Assembly: GCA_900618795.1 (NCBI GenBank) | Contig: UYJD01000002.1 | Coordinates: forward strand, 425,150 to 489,149 | DNA from: Cyanodermella asteris | Lineage: Eukaryota; Ascomycota; Lecanoromycetes; Ostropales; Stictidaceae | Direction: 5' to 3' | DNA: 64,000 nucleotides | In this document: positions 42,085 to 52,654 of the stretch, piece by piece | How positions within the stretch are numbered: the first letter of the stretch is position 1 | Layout of the letters: every line of letters starts with the position of its first letter | Made by a program: the position numbers and the translations under genes | Notes under the pieces: generated by a model | What the model saw: the letters and a program-made list of their open reading frames with translations, nothing else | Told to the model about the DNA's origin: nothing | Databases searched by the model: none

Positions 42085-45000
42085 CTAACGTCCGGAGCCG
42101 GGTGCTGACGGAAGCTTGAGCTTCAGCTTGATGCTACCTCCTGGAGTCTGTACCGCAGGAGGGCTGCCGGCGCCTGGCATCTTGAGTTTCAGTTTCAAAG
42201 AAGGCCTCGCCTTCTCATCTATCCCAGCAGGGGAGGCCGAGCGTCCATGGGGCAACGAAGATCTCTTTTGAATCTTGGCCTTTGGAGCGGGCATCGTGTC
42301 GGAGGGCTGGAAAGTACTGCTTTTGCGCTTCGTTCCGACCTTTGGTGCAAATGTGATTGTGTCAGTGAGGGGTGGCTGCCACTTGTCGATACGCTTGGTG
42401 CGGATTCGCTTTGTTCGCAAGAAACGCATGACCAAGCTCGGGGAGCCATCGTGGAGGGTCGCAAGGCCTTCCGACCGTACTTGCCAATACCTCGGATATT
42501 GCAATATAAGCAAGCATCGGTCAACGGAGTCGTACAGCCAGCTACAGACCTGAAGTAGAAGTTCAACCTCGAAAAGACTGAGGACTGGAGACAGGACGGC
42601 AGACCAGATGCTCCTCTTCAGGGTTGTATTCTCGCCAAGTTCCATCTTCAGCGCCGCGAGTGCACCCTTAATGCTTTTCCTCCTAGCTTCGTCAGCTTCA
42701 GCGGCTGTAACAGCAGCCTCTGCTTCCAAAACGAGTCCATCAGTGGCGGCGTCCGAATCTGCTTGATTCTGCTTGAGCTGCCCAGTAGCCACTAGCCCAA
42801 GCCATCTCCCAAACAAGATCATCAGATGCTTTCTGATATGGGCAGAGTTATCGCTGCTCAGATTGAACAGAAACCATTCTAGAATCTTGGGATCACTTGT
42901 GAAACCCAGGTCAAGTAAATGATCAAATGCGGCGACACGGACGTCGCCATGTGAGGCAACCTGGGTGTAGCGTAAGAACTCACGAGGGTCTCTGGGAATC
43001 CTGTTTGCACGCATCAGGTCTGACTTTGCATTCAAGCCTTCGATCGTGAGGATATTATGATATGAAGGCAGCCATTCGTCAAGGCGTCTATGCCGATCAA
43101 TCTCTTCCAGAGCAGCCCGGAAGAAAGCGATGTCGTCCGCATTGTCAAGGTCCGTGTCCATGATGTCCGATTCCAAGGGAGGGGCTGAAGCGACAGCAGA
43201 CCCCAAGGCTCTCATCATGGCTTGAAGGAAATGCGCATCGGAATATTCGTTCGCGGAATTATCGTTGTAGCGGAGGGTTTCGTACAGGAATTTGCGGACT
43301 TCGTAAGGTGCGCGACTCGAATTGTCCCGAATCATGCCCATTGAGCGCACCACCGCACACTGAATATAATGCAAAGCCCGATCAGAAAAGTCGTTTGGCC
43401 TGATCATGCCGTTCGGTAGACAAAACATGGCTTGGAACGCCTTCTTCAAGTGGTAGAAGCCGATCCAGCCAACCTCGTCTTTGGCATGCTTGGAAAGCGC
43501 AGTGGCAGCCGCACTTCGGATGCCATAAAAATAACGACGGTCCATCAGTGTTCTAACAAGGAAGGTTGATACCAGAGCGTTCTCTTTCGAATTCGCGAAA
43601 TACGTGATTGACTCGAGCTGAGCAACGACATCTCGGTCTTGTTGTAGTTGTGACAGATACATGTGAGGAGGCATGTTGAACTGCATTCTGCAGATCCATT
43701 CAAAGTCAGCGTCCATGCGGATCCACTCGAAAGATTCGGAATTCATGCGCTCATCCTCTTCCTTGGTAAATTCAGCCAGCCTCCAATTGCGCAGATCCTC
43801 ATCCGTTTGAAGGTTATCGCCGAGCATGTAGAGTCCACTCTGGGCATCCTCGTCCATGTTACCTCCGCCTTGCGAAAGTTTCTCCTTGTTTCTGCGAGTA
43901 CGCTTGAGGCGCTTGTATTTTGTGTTGTAGGGTATTTCGATTCGAGTAATCATGTCCTTGATTTCGACAATATGTTCGTAGGGCGTCCCGTCTGCCTCGT
44001 GAATGCGAATTGTCATTGGACCTCTGAAAACGGCCTGCAGTTCGCCAGCATCGACCAATGCCTCTTCTTCTCGCGCGTCGCGGTGGAACTCGTCGGCTTT
44101 GAGAGTTTGGTCATCCGGAGCTTCGTGCTGGACTTGCTTGATAACCATCTCCACAACGAGCCTCTTTTTGTTGAAACGCTGGGTCACCTGAAAGTGTGGG
44201 CAGCCGGCATCCTCTGCCCATTGCTTGAAGAAAGTCTCCAGTTTGAGATGGCCATATTTCTCACACATTCGCATGAAATGCTGCGTGGATATTGTGCCAG
44301 TAGTGTCTGTATAATTGGCTTGCAATATGATTTTAGTGATTACCCGACTCAAACCAACCGTGCCGTTTGCTTTGACTAAGCGTCGGTCCAAGATGAACAT
44401 AACCATGGACCCCTTTAGGGCTAGGAACTCCATCTGGGAAGGGTCGAGATACAGATTCGAACCTATAACCAGCAGGGATGGACGTCGAACGTCTCGCTCG
44501 AAGACTCGATCTGCTTGACGTTTCTGGAAATACCGATACTCATTCGTGCCCGCCAGCTGCTTCATGAACGTATCGGCCATGAAGTAAGCAATACCAACAA
44601 CAACCCATGTGTCCTCTCGCGCCTCTGGTCCAATACTGACACCAAACCACTGCGAAGCAACACAGAAGGCCAGGTAGCGAGTAACCCGATTCATAGGCTC
44701 GAGAATGTCCTCGGGAAAGAGCAATCGGGTGCTGCACAAGCTGAGTGAAGCGCAATGTCTGCTGTCATCAACCATGTCGTCCACGAAGACGACCTTGTAG
44801 GAACAGTTGCTGAAAGGATATTTTTGGTATAATTGTGCGAATGAGTCGATGGCTTTAACGAGGGGAAAGCACGTATTCCTGACCTCCTCCGACCTTCCTG
44901 GCAAGCAAAAGCCGTACACGTGCATAGAGCTCTGTCCAAGTTTGTCATCCTGAACGCTTTCGCGAAACGTGTGGAGGCTGACTTGTTCGAAAGGGCCAAC

Positions 45001-45885
45001 AGCGAACCCAACATGTCGAGCATGAACGAGGGTCTCGATGTGGAATGTGGTCTCTTTCATAGTCTTGTCATGCTTATCATCGAGCTCGTCGGTAAGCTCG
45101 CCCGCGCATATAACCATCAAGTCTCGCGCTTTGTCCTCCTCGTTGAATCGGAAGCCAACATCTGGCGGTCGTCCGCTGGTCAGCAGTGCGTCGCCTATCG
45201 TCTTCGGTGTTCTGATTGTGACTTCCCATTCGCACCGCGTAGAATCGTCGTCGGAGCATGGAAAGATGCAGGACGACGCGCTTCCAGCGTATGCACTAGA
45301 GTAAACGTGCGGATATCGCATGTCCTCAGGGTCACAGCCCACAAACTGAAGTCCATCGCGCACCCGGTCTATTTCGAATTCTAGAAGAACAACAAGCTCG
45401 CAAAGAACGATGTCCTGAGCGCCGTTGCCTACTGCCACCTGCTCCGGACCCTTGTCAGGATACCTTGCTTTTCCGAAATTGAGGTGGAGTTCTGGTTCAG
45501 GCACAGGCGCGAACTGATCACTCAGTCGTTGCTGTAGACTGGCCCATTGCTCCGCCGTGTGTTCGATGCCAGGTAGACTTGCTCTTGAGTATGGAGGCTT
45601 GTAGTCCCTGGGAATTTTGTATTCTTTTGCAGGGAGTTTACTCGGCTTGCTAAACGTGCTGCTCCATCGTGTAATTCGGGCCTGCTTGGAGTTGAGCTTG
45701 AGCGTTCGTGCCTCCTGTGTTGCTGGTCGAACCGTTATTTCGGTTCGACCACTTATTGATTGCTCGATGGATAAGGGATTAACGTCGAGCCAAACTTTCT
45801 GCTTGAGGATCTCGAAGTCGTTCTCGGGCGCGATCGCGAGGGTCGGTGTCACCGGTGTGGATGGCGAATCGATCAGGGACGGCAT
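42085..45885 (-). CDS. taf2: TFIID subunit TAF2
   Basis: A core-promoter-binding TFIID subunit with an M1-aminopeptidase-like fold that has lost catalysis. One exon encodes 1266 residues from ATG 45885. The N-terminal domain begins with FEILKQKVWLDVNPLSIEQSI, the usual TAF2 opening. The aminopeptidase-like part has SSAYAGSASSCIFPC, and where peptidases have HExxH it reads ASQWFGVSIG, as expected for TAF2. HEAT-like helices follow (FYHLKKAFQAMFCLPNGMI, DHLLDLGFTSDPKILEWFLF). The C-terminus has two copies of a LKLKLK-type basic motif, each near a Pro/Gly/Ser stretch. The length is typical. A 238-codon frame on the opposite strand is a shadow of this gene. Confidence 0.95.
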   Translation of the reverse strand: MPSLIDSPSTPVTPTLAIAPENDFEILKQKVWLDVNPLSIEQSISGRTEITVRPATQEARTLKLNSKQARITRWSSTFSKPSKLPAKEYKIPRDYKPPYSRASLPGIEHTAEQWASLQQRLSDQFAPVPEPELHLNFGKARYPDKGPEQVAVGNGAQDIVLCELVVLLEFEIDRVRDGLQFVGCDPEDMRYPHVYSSAYAGSASSCIFPCSDDDSTRCEWEVTIRTPKTIGDALLTSGRPPDVGFRFNEEDKARDLMVICAGELTDELDDKHDKTMKETTFHIETLVHARHVGFAVGPFEQVSLHTFRESVQDDKLGQSSMHVYGFCLPGRSEEVRNTCFPLVKAIDSFAQLYQKYPFSNCSYKVVFVDDMVDDSRHCASLSLCSTRLLFPEDILEPMNRVTRYLAFCVASQWFGVSIGPEAREDTWVVVGIAYFMADTFMKQLAGTNEYRYFQKRQADRVFERDVRRPSLLVIGSNLYLDPSQMEFLALKGSMVMFILDRRLVKANGTVGLSRVITKIILQANYTDTTGTISTQHFMRMCEKYGHLKLETFFKQWAEDAGCPHFQVTQRFNKKRLVVEMVIKQVQHEAPDDQTLKADEFHRDAREEEALVDAGELQAVFRGPMTIRIHEADGTPYEHIVEIKDMITRIEIPYNTKYKRLKRTRRNKEKLSQGGGNMDEDAQSGLYMLGDNLQTDEDLRNWRLAEFTKEEDERMNSESFEWIRMDADFEWICRMQFNMPPHMYLSQLQQDRDVVAQLESITYFANSKENALVSTFLVRTLMDRRYFYGIRSAAATALSKHAKDEVGWIGFYHLKKAFQAMFCLPNGMIRPNDFSDRALHYIQCAVVRSMGMIRDNSSRAPYEVRKFLYETLRYNDNSANEYSDAHFLQAMMRALGSAVASAPPLESDIMDTDLDNADDIAFFRAALEEIDRHRRLDEWLPSYHNILTIEGLNAKSDLMRANRIPRDPREFLRYTQVASHGDVRVAAFDHLLDLGFTSDPKILEWFLFNLSSDNSAHIRKHLMILFGRWLGLVATGQLKQNQADSDAATDGLVLEAEAAVTAAEADEARRKSIKGALAALKMELGENTTLKRSIWSAVLSPVLSLFEVELLLQVCSWLYDSVDRCLLILQYPRYWQVRSEGLATLHDGSPSLVMRFLRTKRIRTKRIDKWQPPLTDTITFAPKVGTKRKSSTFQPSDTMPAPKAKIQKRSSLPHGRSASPAGIDEKARPSLKLKLKMPGAGSPPAVQTPGGSIKLKLKLPSAPGSGR

Positions 45886-47113
45886 GGCGACTTGGGGTTC
45901 ACCGGTGATTCGGGTGGAGAGACATGTTCAGGCGTCGAGGGCATTGTTCTTAAGCAGGAGCGAAAGCTACTACGGCTCGTGTATGCGCTGTAAGTAGAGC
46001 ACGAGAGGGCGGAGAGTCGCGACTCCGCGGCAGCGTCACTGATCGCTTACTTAATCTTGCCAAGGCCTGTCTGTCACTCACAAGTCAAGACGGTACTTCG
46101 GTGTCTAATAGCTACCTGACAATGACCATTGCCTGTACAGAGCTTTTATTTTTCGACTGGCTACCTGACTGGTTCTTGCTCACTTAGAGACGACTCATCC
46201 ATCTCGGTCTTTTTACTTTCGGTGAATCATCCTGCCCGTTACACCTATGCCGAAATCTACCGGAACGTCTTTAGGACGACGCACAAGTACTAGCTAGGGT
46301 CGACCTCGCGGGCACTACTAAACGTTTCTTGAATGTCCGCCTTGGGTTTTCACTTTGATGGTCAGATAGGCCACCAGGTAGGTGGTCCTTGGGCACCATA
46401 CTCGGAATGCCATGCAAATTGCCAGTACTCAATCACTAGCATGGATCGCGTGTCCAGCAGGTGCAAAAAGCGTCATTGGCGCATGTTGGTAGTACCGACT
46501 CAATTCCCAGAGTCATGAGTCGATCTCTATCCTAAAAGGCAAGTTCTGACCGGCGCGTCAACGACTCAACTGGGCCACTTTGGTGTGTCTTCAGTTTGTT
46601 GCAACCTTTAGTGGGGAAGCCTTCGGTTCACTTGTGGCCCCACTGCCAGAAACCTGCAAGTACTTCACACGGACAGATGGCGGAGGACGATAGTAGCTTC
46701 ACTGGAGCAGCCCCGACAGCGCGCCTAAAGGATTCATCCGAAGTACCTGGCTGACTGTACTTTGATGTATGTAAATTGCTTTGCATAATCTTAACGTCGA
46801 TGAACAAAAGGCCCGATACATCACACTTGAGCTTGCAGGGTATCAGAGACCCTCAAGATTAGATCAGTGAGAAACGTGATGGCCCATGTGTCAGAGCGAC
46901 ACTGGACAACAGGCAGGCTTCTGTTGAAAGACGGATCGCATGAGACATCCGATGGAGTAAGAAAGTAGAATAGATGCCCAAAGACTTCAACAAAAGGCCA
47001 GGCTGCCGAATCTCACTTGTATCGAACACTCGTAAGCAGGAGAACGCCGAAGAACCTCCCTATTGATCGCCGCCGTCTCTAATAGCTCAAGTAGCGATAC
47101 TATCGGTAGGACA
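45886..47113. other. Intergenic, TAF2 promoter
   Basis: About 1.2 kb with no supported gene. It should hold the TAF2 promoter (right of 45885) and the 3' UTR of the next minus-strand gene. No repeat or motif is convincing. Confidence 0.5.
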
Positions 47114-47761
47114 TCATTCGATCTCCATGGCATCCTCGTCAAGGAAAGCAGACGCACTGCCGAATGGTCCTGGGTTGGTAGTGATGTCTCCAAATCGCTG
47201 CTCCCGAACGTTTGGGTCTAGTGCACGAGCTCTGGTTTCAGCGATGGCCTTGCGTACAACATCACGCTCCTGTGGCACTGACAGACTGTCGGGGAGCTTG
47301 TATAGGACCATTTCGCTTCCTTGGGCTGACGAGCTTTCGCCGGCCAGCACCGCCTTGGGCAGTTTCATGAGATGCTTTTCGATGTCTGGTAAGAAGACAA
47401 GTCTTTCCTCATCTGATTCTATATCGGCTAGCTCCTCGTCGAGATCGTGGATGTAGACGCGGTCTTTGGTCTCGTCTACGGGCATCGACTCGCTGACGGC
47501 GTTGCTTCGGCATCGGCGGGGAGCTGTCGGGGGCGCCGTGCTGGTGGACTGCGCCCGGACCGGTATGTAGAGTTTGCTGGCATTTTGTTCTGGGAAACAA
47601 TGATTAGCAGTAGTCCAGTGAACAGAGCTAGGCTGTCGTGGAGAGGATTCACCAAGATTTAGCAGATTGAAGCGCTTCGCGAGGCGCTGGTCATGCTCGA
47701 GCTCATCTTCTGGCTGCCGTTTCTGGCCGTGCCGAGTCGCGTGCGGCGATGAACTTTCCAT
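47114..47761 (-). CDS. Conserved fungal protein of unknown function, acidic
   Basis: Exons 47761-47653 and 47589-47114 give 194 residues. The 63-bp intron is strong: GTGAAT donor, CTAATC branch and TTTCCCAG acceptor. Splicing removes an open but unlikely stretch and gives FNLLNLEQNASKLYIPV. The N-terminus is polar with KRQPEDELEHDQRLAKRF, possibly a nuclear signal. The core is YIHDLDEELADIESDEERLVFLPDIEKHLMKLPKAVL-like: an acidic helix then an amphipathic one (motif spread over residues ~90-130). The next part, MVLYKLPDSLSVPQERD, is followed by an Arg-rich helix. I recall similar sequences in other filamentous ascomycetes but no function. Divergent from alanyl-tRNA synthetase, with 110 bp between start codons. 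Confidence 0.8.
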   Translation of the reverse strand: MESSSPHATRHGQKRQPEDELEHDQRLAKRFNLLNLGESSPRQPSSVHWTTANHCFPEQNASKLYIPVRAQSTSTAPPTAPRRCRSNAVSESMPVDETKDRVYIHDLDEELADIESDEERLVFLPDIEKHLMKLPKAVLAGESSSAQGSEMVLYKLPDSLSVPQERDVVRKAIAETRARALDPNVREQRFGDITTNPGPFGSASAFLDEDAMEIE

Positions 47762-47871
47762 CCTCCATGCCCTCAGGTGCTCTGACTCACAGGACCGGAC
47801 AGTGCCAGCTGGGTCGAAGTCACTTTGCCATTTCGCATCCTGGACTCGAGAAGCGTGCGCCGGTACTCTGA
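47762..47871. promoter_or_regulatory. Compact bidirectional promoter, unknown gene and AlaRS
   Basis: Only 110 bp separate ATG 47761 (minus) from ATG 47872 (plus). Both 5' ends must start within it or inside the neighbouring coding region. No TATA box is seen. Confidence 0.5.
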
Positions 47872-50800
47872 ATGAGAAGTGTAGCGGGGTTGGAGCGGAC
47901 GCTTGCACAACCGCTGAGTCGCTGCTTTTCTCGTGCCTTCGACGCCAGGGTCCGCATTCTTGCTTCCGACAGAAGCTCAAGCTACTTTTCGCCCCTCGGC
48001 AGTCCTTCTGCCTCCGCCCACAGAGGCTGCTTGAATTGGAGATCCTCCACAATGTCCTCGAGCCAAAGCAGCTCCCAATGGACTGCCCAAAAGGTCCGCG
48101 ACACGTTCCTGGACTACTTCAAGCAGCATGAACACAAGTTCGTGCCCTCCTCTTCGGTGGTTCCCCACTCGGATCCCACCCTCCTTTTCGCCAATGCTGG
48201 CATGAACCAGTACAAGTCGATCTTCCTTGGTACCGTTGACCCCAATTCGGAGTTCGGTTCGCTCAAGCGTGCTACCAATTCACAGAAGTGCATTCGTGCC
48301 GGAGGAAAGCACAATGATCTCGATGATGTTGGCAAGGACAGCTACCATCACACGTTCTTCGAAATGTTGGGCAATTGGAGCTTTGGAGATTATTTCAAGA
48401 AGGAAGCTATTCACTTTTCTTGGGAACTTCTCACCAAAGTCTACGGACTCGACCCGGACAGACTCTATGTCACGTATTTCGAGGGCGACAAGGCAGCCGG
48501 CTTGGAGACCGATACGGAGGCCCGAGACTTCTGGAAAGCCGTCGGTGTAAAGGACGATCATCTTCTCACGGGAAACGTCAAGGACAACTTCTGGGAGATG
48601 GGCGATCAGGGCCCTTGCGGACCCTGCAGTGAAATTCACTACGACCGAATTGGAGGTCGAAACGCCGCTCACTTGGTCAATCAAGACGATCCGAACGTTC
48701 TTGAGATCTGGAATAACGTTTTCATTCAGTACAACCGCGAGCCGGACAGGTCTCTTCGATCTTTACCTGCGAAGCACGTTGACACGGGAATGGGATTTGA
48801 GCGTTTGGTTTCCGTTTTGCAAGACAAATCCTCCAACTACGACACCGATGTCTTCACTCCTCTCTTCTCCACAATCTCGACCATCACCGGCGCTCGGCCG
48901 TACAACGGAAAATTTGGCGACGAGGATGCCGATGGCATAGACACTGCGTATCGCGTTGTTGCCGATCACGTGAGAACGCTGTCTTTCGCCATCGCAGATG
49001 GTGCGGCTCCCAACAACGAAGGCCGAGGATATGTTACGCGAAGAGTGTTGCGCCGCGGCGCTCGCTATGCCAGGAAATACTTGAATGTTGATATTGGCCA
49101 CTTCTTCTCCAGCATTGTGCCAACTTTGGTTGAGCAAATGGGTGGCATGTTCCCAGAATTGAAGAAAAAGGAAGCTGATATCAAGGAGATCCTAGACGAG
49201 GAAGAGCAATCGTTTGCGAAGACGCTCGACAGGGGTGAGAAGCAGTTTGAGCATTATGCACAGGAGGCAAAGGCCAAGGGACAGAATAAGCTCCACGGAG
49301 CCGATGTCTGGCGATTATATGACACATTTGGTTTCCCAGAGGATCTGACAAGGTTGATGGCGGAGGAGCGGGGACTCCAGATTGACGACGCTAAGTTTGA
49401 GGCTGCCAAACAGCAAGCCAAGGATGCCAGCAGAGGCGAGAAAAAGGCAGCGTCGGGCCTACTCAAACTCGATGTTCACGATATCGGGAATTTGACCAAA
49501 ATGCCCGGAATCGAGAAAACAGACGACAGCGCGAAGTTCGGCAGGGAAAACATCACAGCCGTCGTCAAAAGTGTCTTCTACTCAAAGGCTTTCCACGACA
49601 GCACCAAGGATATTCCCGAGGGCGAACAGATTGGTCTTCTGTTGGATCGTACGTGTTTCTATGCTGAGCAAGGTGGCCAGGAGAACGACATAGGCAAGAT
49701 CATAATCGACGGAGTTTCCGAGCTCCGCGTTGATAATGTTCAAGTCTATGCTGGTTATGTGCTACACACTGGCTATCTCAAGTACGGCAACCTGTCCGTT
49801 GGTGATGAAGTGATTTGTGAATACGACGAACTTCGACGTTGGCCAATCCGCAACAACCACACTGGCACTCATATCCTCAACTATGGTCTACGAGAGGTTC
49901 TCGGTGACGGTATCGATCAAAGAGGATCGTCAGTCGCCCCAGAAAAACTCCGTTTCGACTTCTCACACAAGGCCGGTGTCACGGAAGCTGAGCTTGAGAA
50001 GGTCGAGAAGATCTGCACGGATTACGTTCGCCAAAACAGTGAAGTTTTTGCCAAGGAAGTCCCGCTCGCAACTGCCCAGCAGATCAATGGTGTGCGAGCT
50101 GTTTTTGGCGAGACGTATCCCGATCCAGTCCGGGTTGTGTCCGTGGGCATCTCCGTGGACGACATTCTGGCTGATGTCAAGAACGAGAACTGGGCAAATA
50201 TTAGTATCGAGTTTTGTGGAGGCACTCACGTGTCGAAGACCGGAGACATCAAAGACCTCGTCATTCTGGAAGAAAGCGGTATTGCGAAAGGCATACGGCG
50301 CATCATTGCCGTGACCGGCGAGGAGGCCCACGCCGTGCAGCGAGTCGCCGTCGAATTTGACCAAAGACTCTCCGCACTGGAGAAAATGACCGCCGGCGCA
50401 GACAAAGATGCGGAGATCAAGGCCGTCAAGACTGACCTTCCTCCGCTGAATATTTCTGCTGTGACCAAGGCCAAATTCACTGCGCGCTTCGCCAAAATAC
50501 AACAAGCACAGATGGACGAGCAGAAGGCGCAGCAGAAGGCCGAGGCGAAGAAGGCCCTCGATCAAGTCAAGAAATACTTCGAAGAAAACAAAGACAAGAA
50601 ATCTGTAGTCCTAAAGCTACCAATTTCTGCAAATTCAAAGGCACTGGCGGAGGTACAGAACCACTACAACAAGAAGGAGAAGGATAAGACTGTCTACGTC
50701 TTTGCCGCGGATGAGAAGGAGGGCAAGGTCGTCCATGCTTGCTTTATGGCTGATGTAAGTTCTTGCCTCGCCGACCAATTAGCACAGAGTACTTTTCTAA

Positions 50801-50984
50801 CTTCATACAGACTGTGAGCAAGCAAGGTGCTTCCGCTGCTGACTGGGCTAAAGTGGTCACGGAACTCGTGGGAGGGAAGGCGGGAGGCAAGGGTGCAACG
50901 AGCACTGGAAGCGGCACCATTCCGGAGAAAGTTGACGAGGCCGTTGAGGCGGCCAGGAAGTATCTTGAGAAGTTTACATTGTAA
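47872..50984 (+). CDS. ala1: Alanyl-tRNA synthetase, mitochondrial and cytosolic forms
   Basis: Class II synthetase charging tRNA-Ala. Exons 47872-50754 and 50811-50984 (GTAAGT, TTCTAAC branch, ACAG) give 1018 residues from the first ATG. The first 60 residues are rich in Arg and Ser with few acids ([29 protein letters not shown]), a mitochondrial presequence. A second in-frame ATG at 48052 ([16 protein letters not shown]) gives the 958-residue cytosolic form. The catalytic core shows [20 protein letters not shown] and [19 protein letters not shown]. The editing domain has [17 protein letters not shown] and the zinc motif FCGGTH. The C-Ala domain follows in the second exon. One gene serving both compartments is usual for fungi; choice of AUG by leaky scanning is an inference. 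Confidence 0.95.
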
Positions 50985-51552
50985 TTTCTATCCGCAAGTA
51001 ACGCGCGAGGCGCCAATGCACAATACCCATACAGGGCGTTTGCTCAAATGCAAGCCAAGTTCTTCCTTCAAGCCATCTTGTCACTTAGAGGCTAGCCACA
51101 AGCGCGGTAAGTCTCTACCACAATCTTCAAACTCCTGACATGCTGATTCCCGTGCCATTTTGCGAGAGCCTCCGTATAGTTCATGACTTTAAATGTCGGA
51201 ATCGTAAACCGTGCTCGGGGTCCGGCCCGTCTGCTCAACAAGACTCAGCTCGGTGGTTCGGCGTTGGGCTGGTTCTCAAGATGCTCTAGAATCCGTTCCC
51301 TCGCTGTACAGAATCTGAGTCCTCAAGAATTTGTTCAAGAATCTGCTCCCCGCGGTCCGACTTCCCTGACGTTGAGCCTTCAGTCGGATATCACACGTCT
51401 GCGATGGACGTTTGTCATCTAGTTGGAACAGCTCGAAGAGCCACTGTCGGGGGCAGATTGTACTTGTATGCTTTGTCACCACGACGTAAACGGCCCGAGT
51501 CACACTTGGATCCATGTCGCCCGGTTCATGGCTGTGATATACCCATCGTCTC
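50985..51552. other. Intergenic between convergent genes
   Basis: About 570 bp between the ends of ala1 and cia2. No gene or repeat is seen. Confidence 0.5.
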
Positions 51553-52149
51553 TCACTGACAGGTCTCCATCATCTTCCGAATCACGCCCATCAGTTGCGC
51601 GTTCTCCAATGCAGCAGCCACTCGCTCCTTATCGGCCAACTGCTTATTGACCTGCTCCTCCGTACTATGCGTCCCCTCCTTGATCCTCACATCGACCCGG
51701 AACCTGGGCGGAAGACTCTGTTCCAACCTGACCCTGACCCCCAACCCGATAACCGTAGCTAACGAGCAATGCGTTATGGTTGGCGTGACTTCTACCGTAA
51801 CCTTTGTGAGATGCTTCCCGAGCGGTGCAAGGCGGATGTCCGGTAAATTTACGACGCTCAGCGCGCCGAGCGTGATGGGGTGCTCCGGGTCGGAAATTGT
51901 GGCGATCAAGTCGTATATTTCCTGCTCGTCTATCGGCTCGTAATCCGAGTCCGAGTCGGTCGACGCGCTGGACGCGGAGGAGGAAGCATATGTGTCGAAG
52001 GGGTCGAGGAGCGTGCTGGAGGGTTTGTTGAAGTCGGCGAAGATGCCAGTGTATTCGGAGGTTTGTGTGCTGGGTTTGCCGTTGCGGGTGGGGAGGTCGG
52101 CGAGGTCTTTGATTATGGGGTTGGAATTCTCCGGGTTTTCGGTGTCCAT
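51553..52149 (-). CDS. cia2: Cytosolic iron-sulfur assembly protein Cia2 (MIP18 family)
   Basis: Component of the CIA targeting complex that hands Fe-S clusters to cytosolic and nuclear apoproteins. One exon gives 198 residues. An acidic, Ser-rich N-terminal stretch (STDSDSDYEPID) is followed by the MIP18/DUF59 domain at about residues 75-198. Diagnostic motifs are IYDLIATISDPEHPITLGALSVV, then VEVTPTITHCSLATVIGLGVRVRL with the reactive Cys, then LPPRFRVDVRIKEGTH and VNKQLADKERVAAALEN. These match the eukaryotic Cia2/FAM96 form rather than bacterial PaaD types. The convergent partner is ala1. Confidence 0.95.
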   Translation of the reverse strand: MDTENPENSNPIIKDLADLPTRNGKPSTQTSEYTGIFADFNKPSSTLLDPFDTYASSSASSASTDSDSDYEPIDEQEIYDLIATISDPEHPITLGALSVVNLPDIRLAPLGKHLTKVTVEVTPTITHCSLATVIGLGVRVRLEQSLPPRFRVDVRIKEGTHSTEEQVNKQLADKERVAAALENAQLMGVIRKMMETCQ

Positions 52150-52654
52150 GATCGCAATAGAGCTCTGTAGTTCTGGAGTACAGTGGTACAGAGAGTAGCA
52201 GGCGAAGCTAAAGCAGTCAAGAGTAGTTTGAGATGGTGTCGAAGTATTTGCGATATCACGGTACCGGATTCAAGAACGACATCCAGGCCGGCCTCGGAGC
52301 GATCGTCCGCTCGTTGGTCCCCGCAGTGCGGACCGGACCACGGCCACGTTCTCAGACCTGCCAGATCGGAAGCATTTGCTTGTTGACCTGTCTAGTAAAG
52401 GACGTCATGCTGGACATGCCTCTGAAAGTACAAAGTGGCGGGTCTCCAGCTGCGTCCCTGCTGTCAAGACTGCATATGGAAACACCAGATCCGTCAAATC
52501 TATGCGGTGTTGCATGTAAGGTGATTTTTTGAGATATCATGCTGGTAGCTTGAACTCAATTGCTTTGACAACCAAGAAGCAAGCACCTGAGATTGGACCA
52601 GCCATGTTTGCTCATCTCGGTATTTAAATTCGATGACATTGTGTGTACGCAATT
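52150..52654. other. Intergenic, cia2 promoter and vta1 3' side
   Basis: About 500 bp; no gene, repeat or clear motif is seen. Confidence 0.5.

Noticed and set aside
43663-44379. 238-codon open frame opposite TAF2
   Set aside because: Lies wholly antisense to a well-supported conserved gene; composition mirrors its codon bias.
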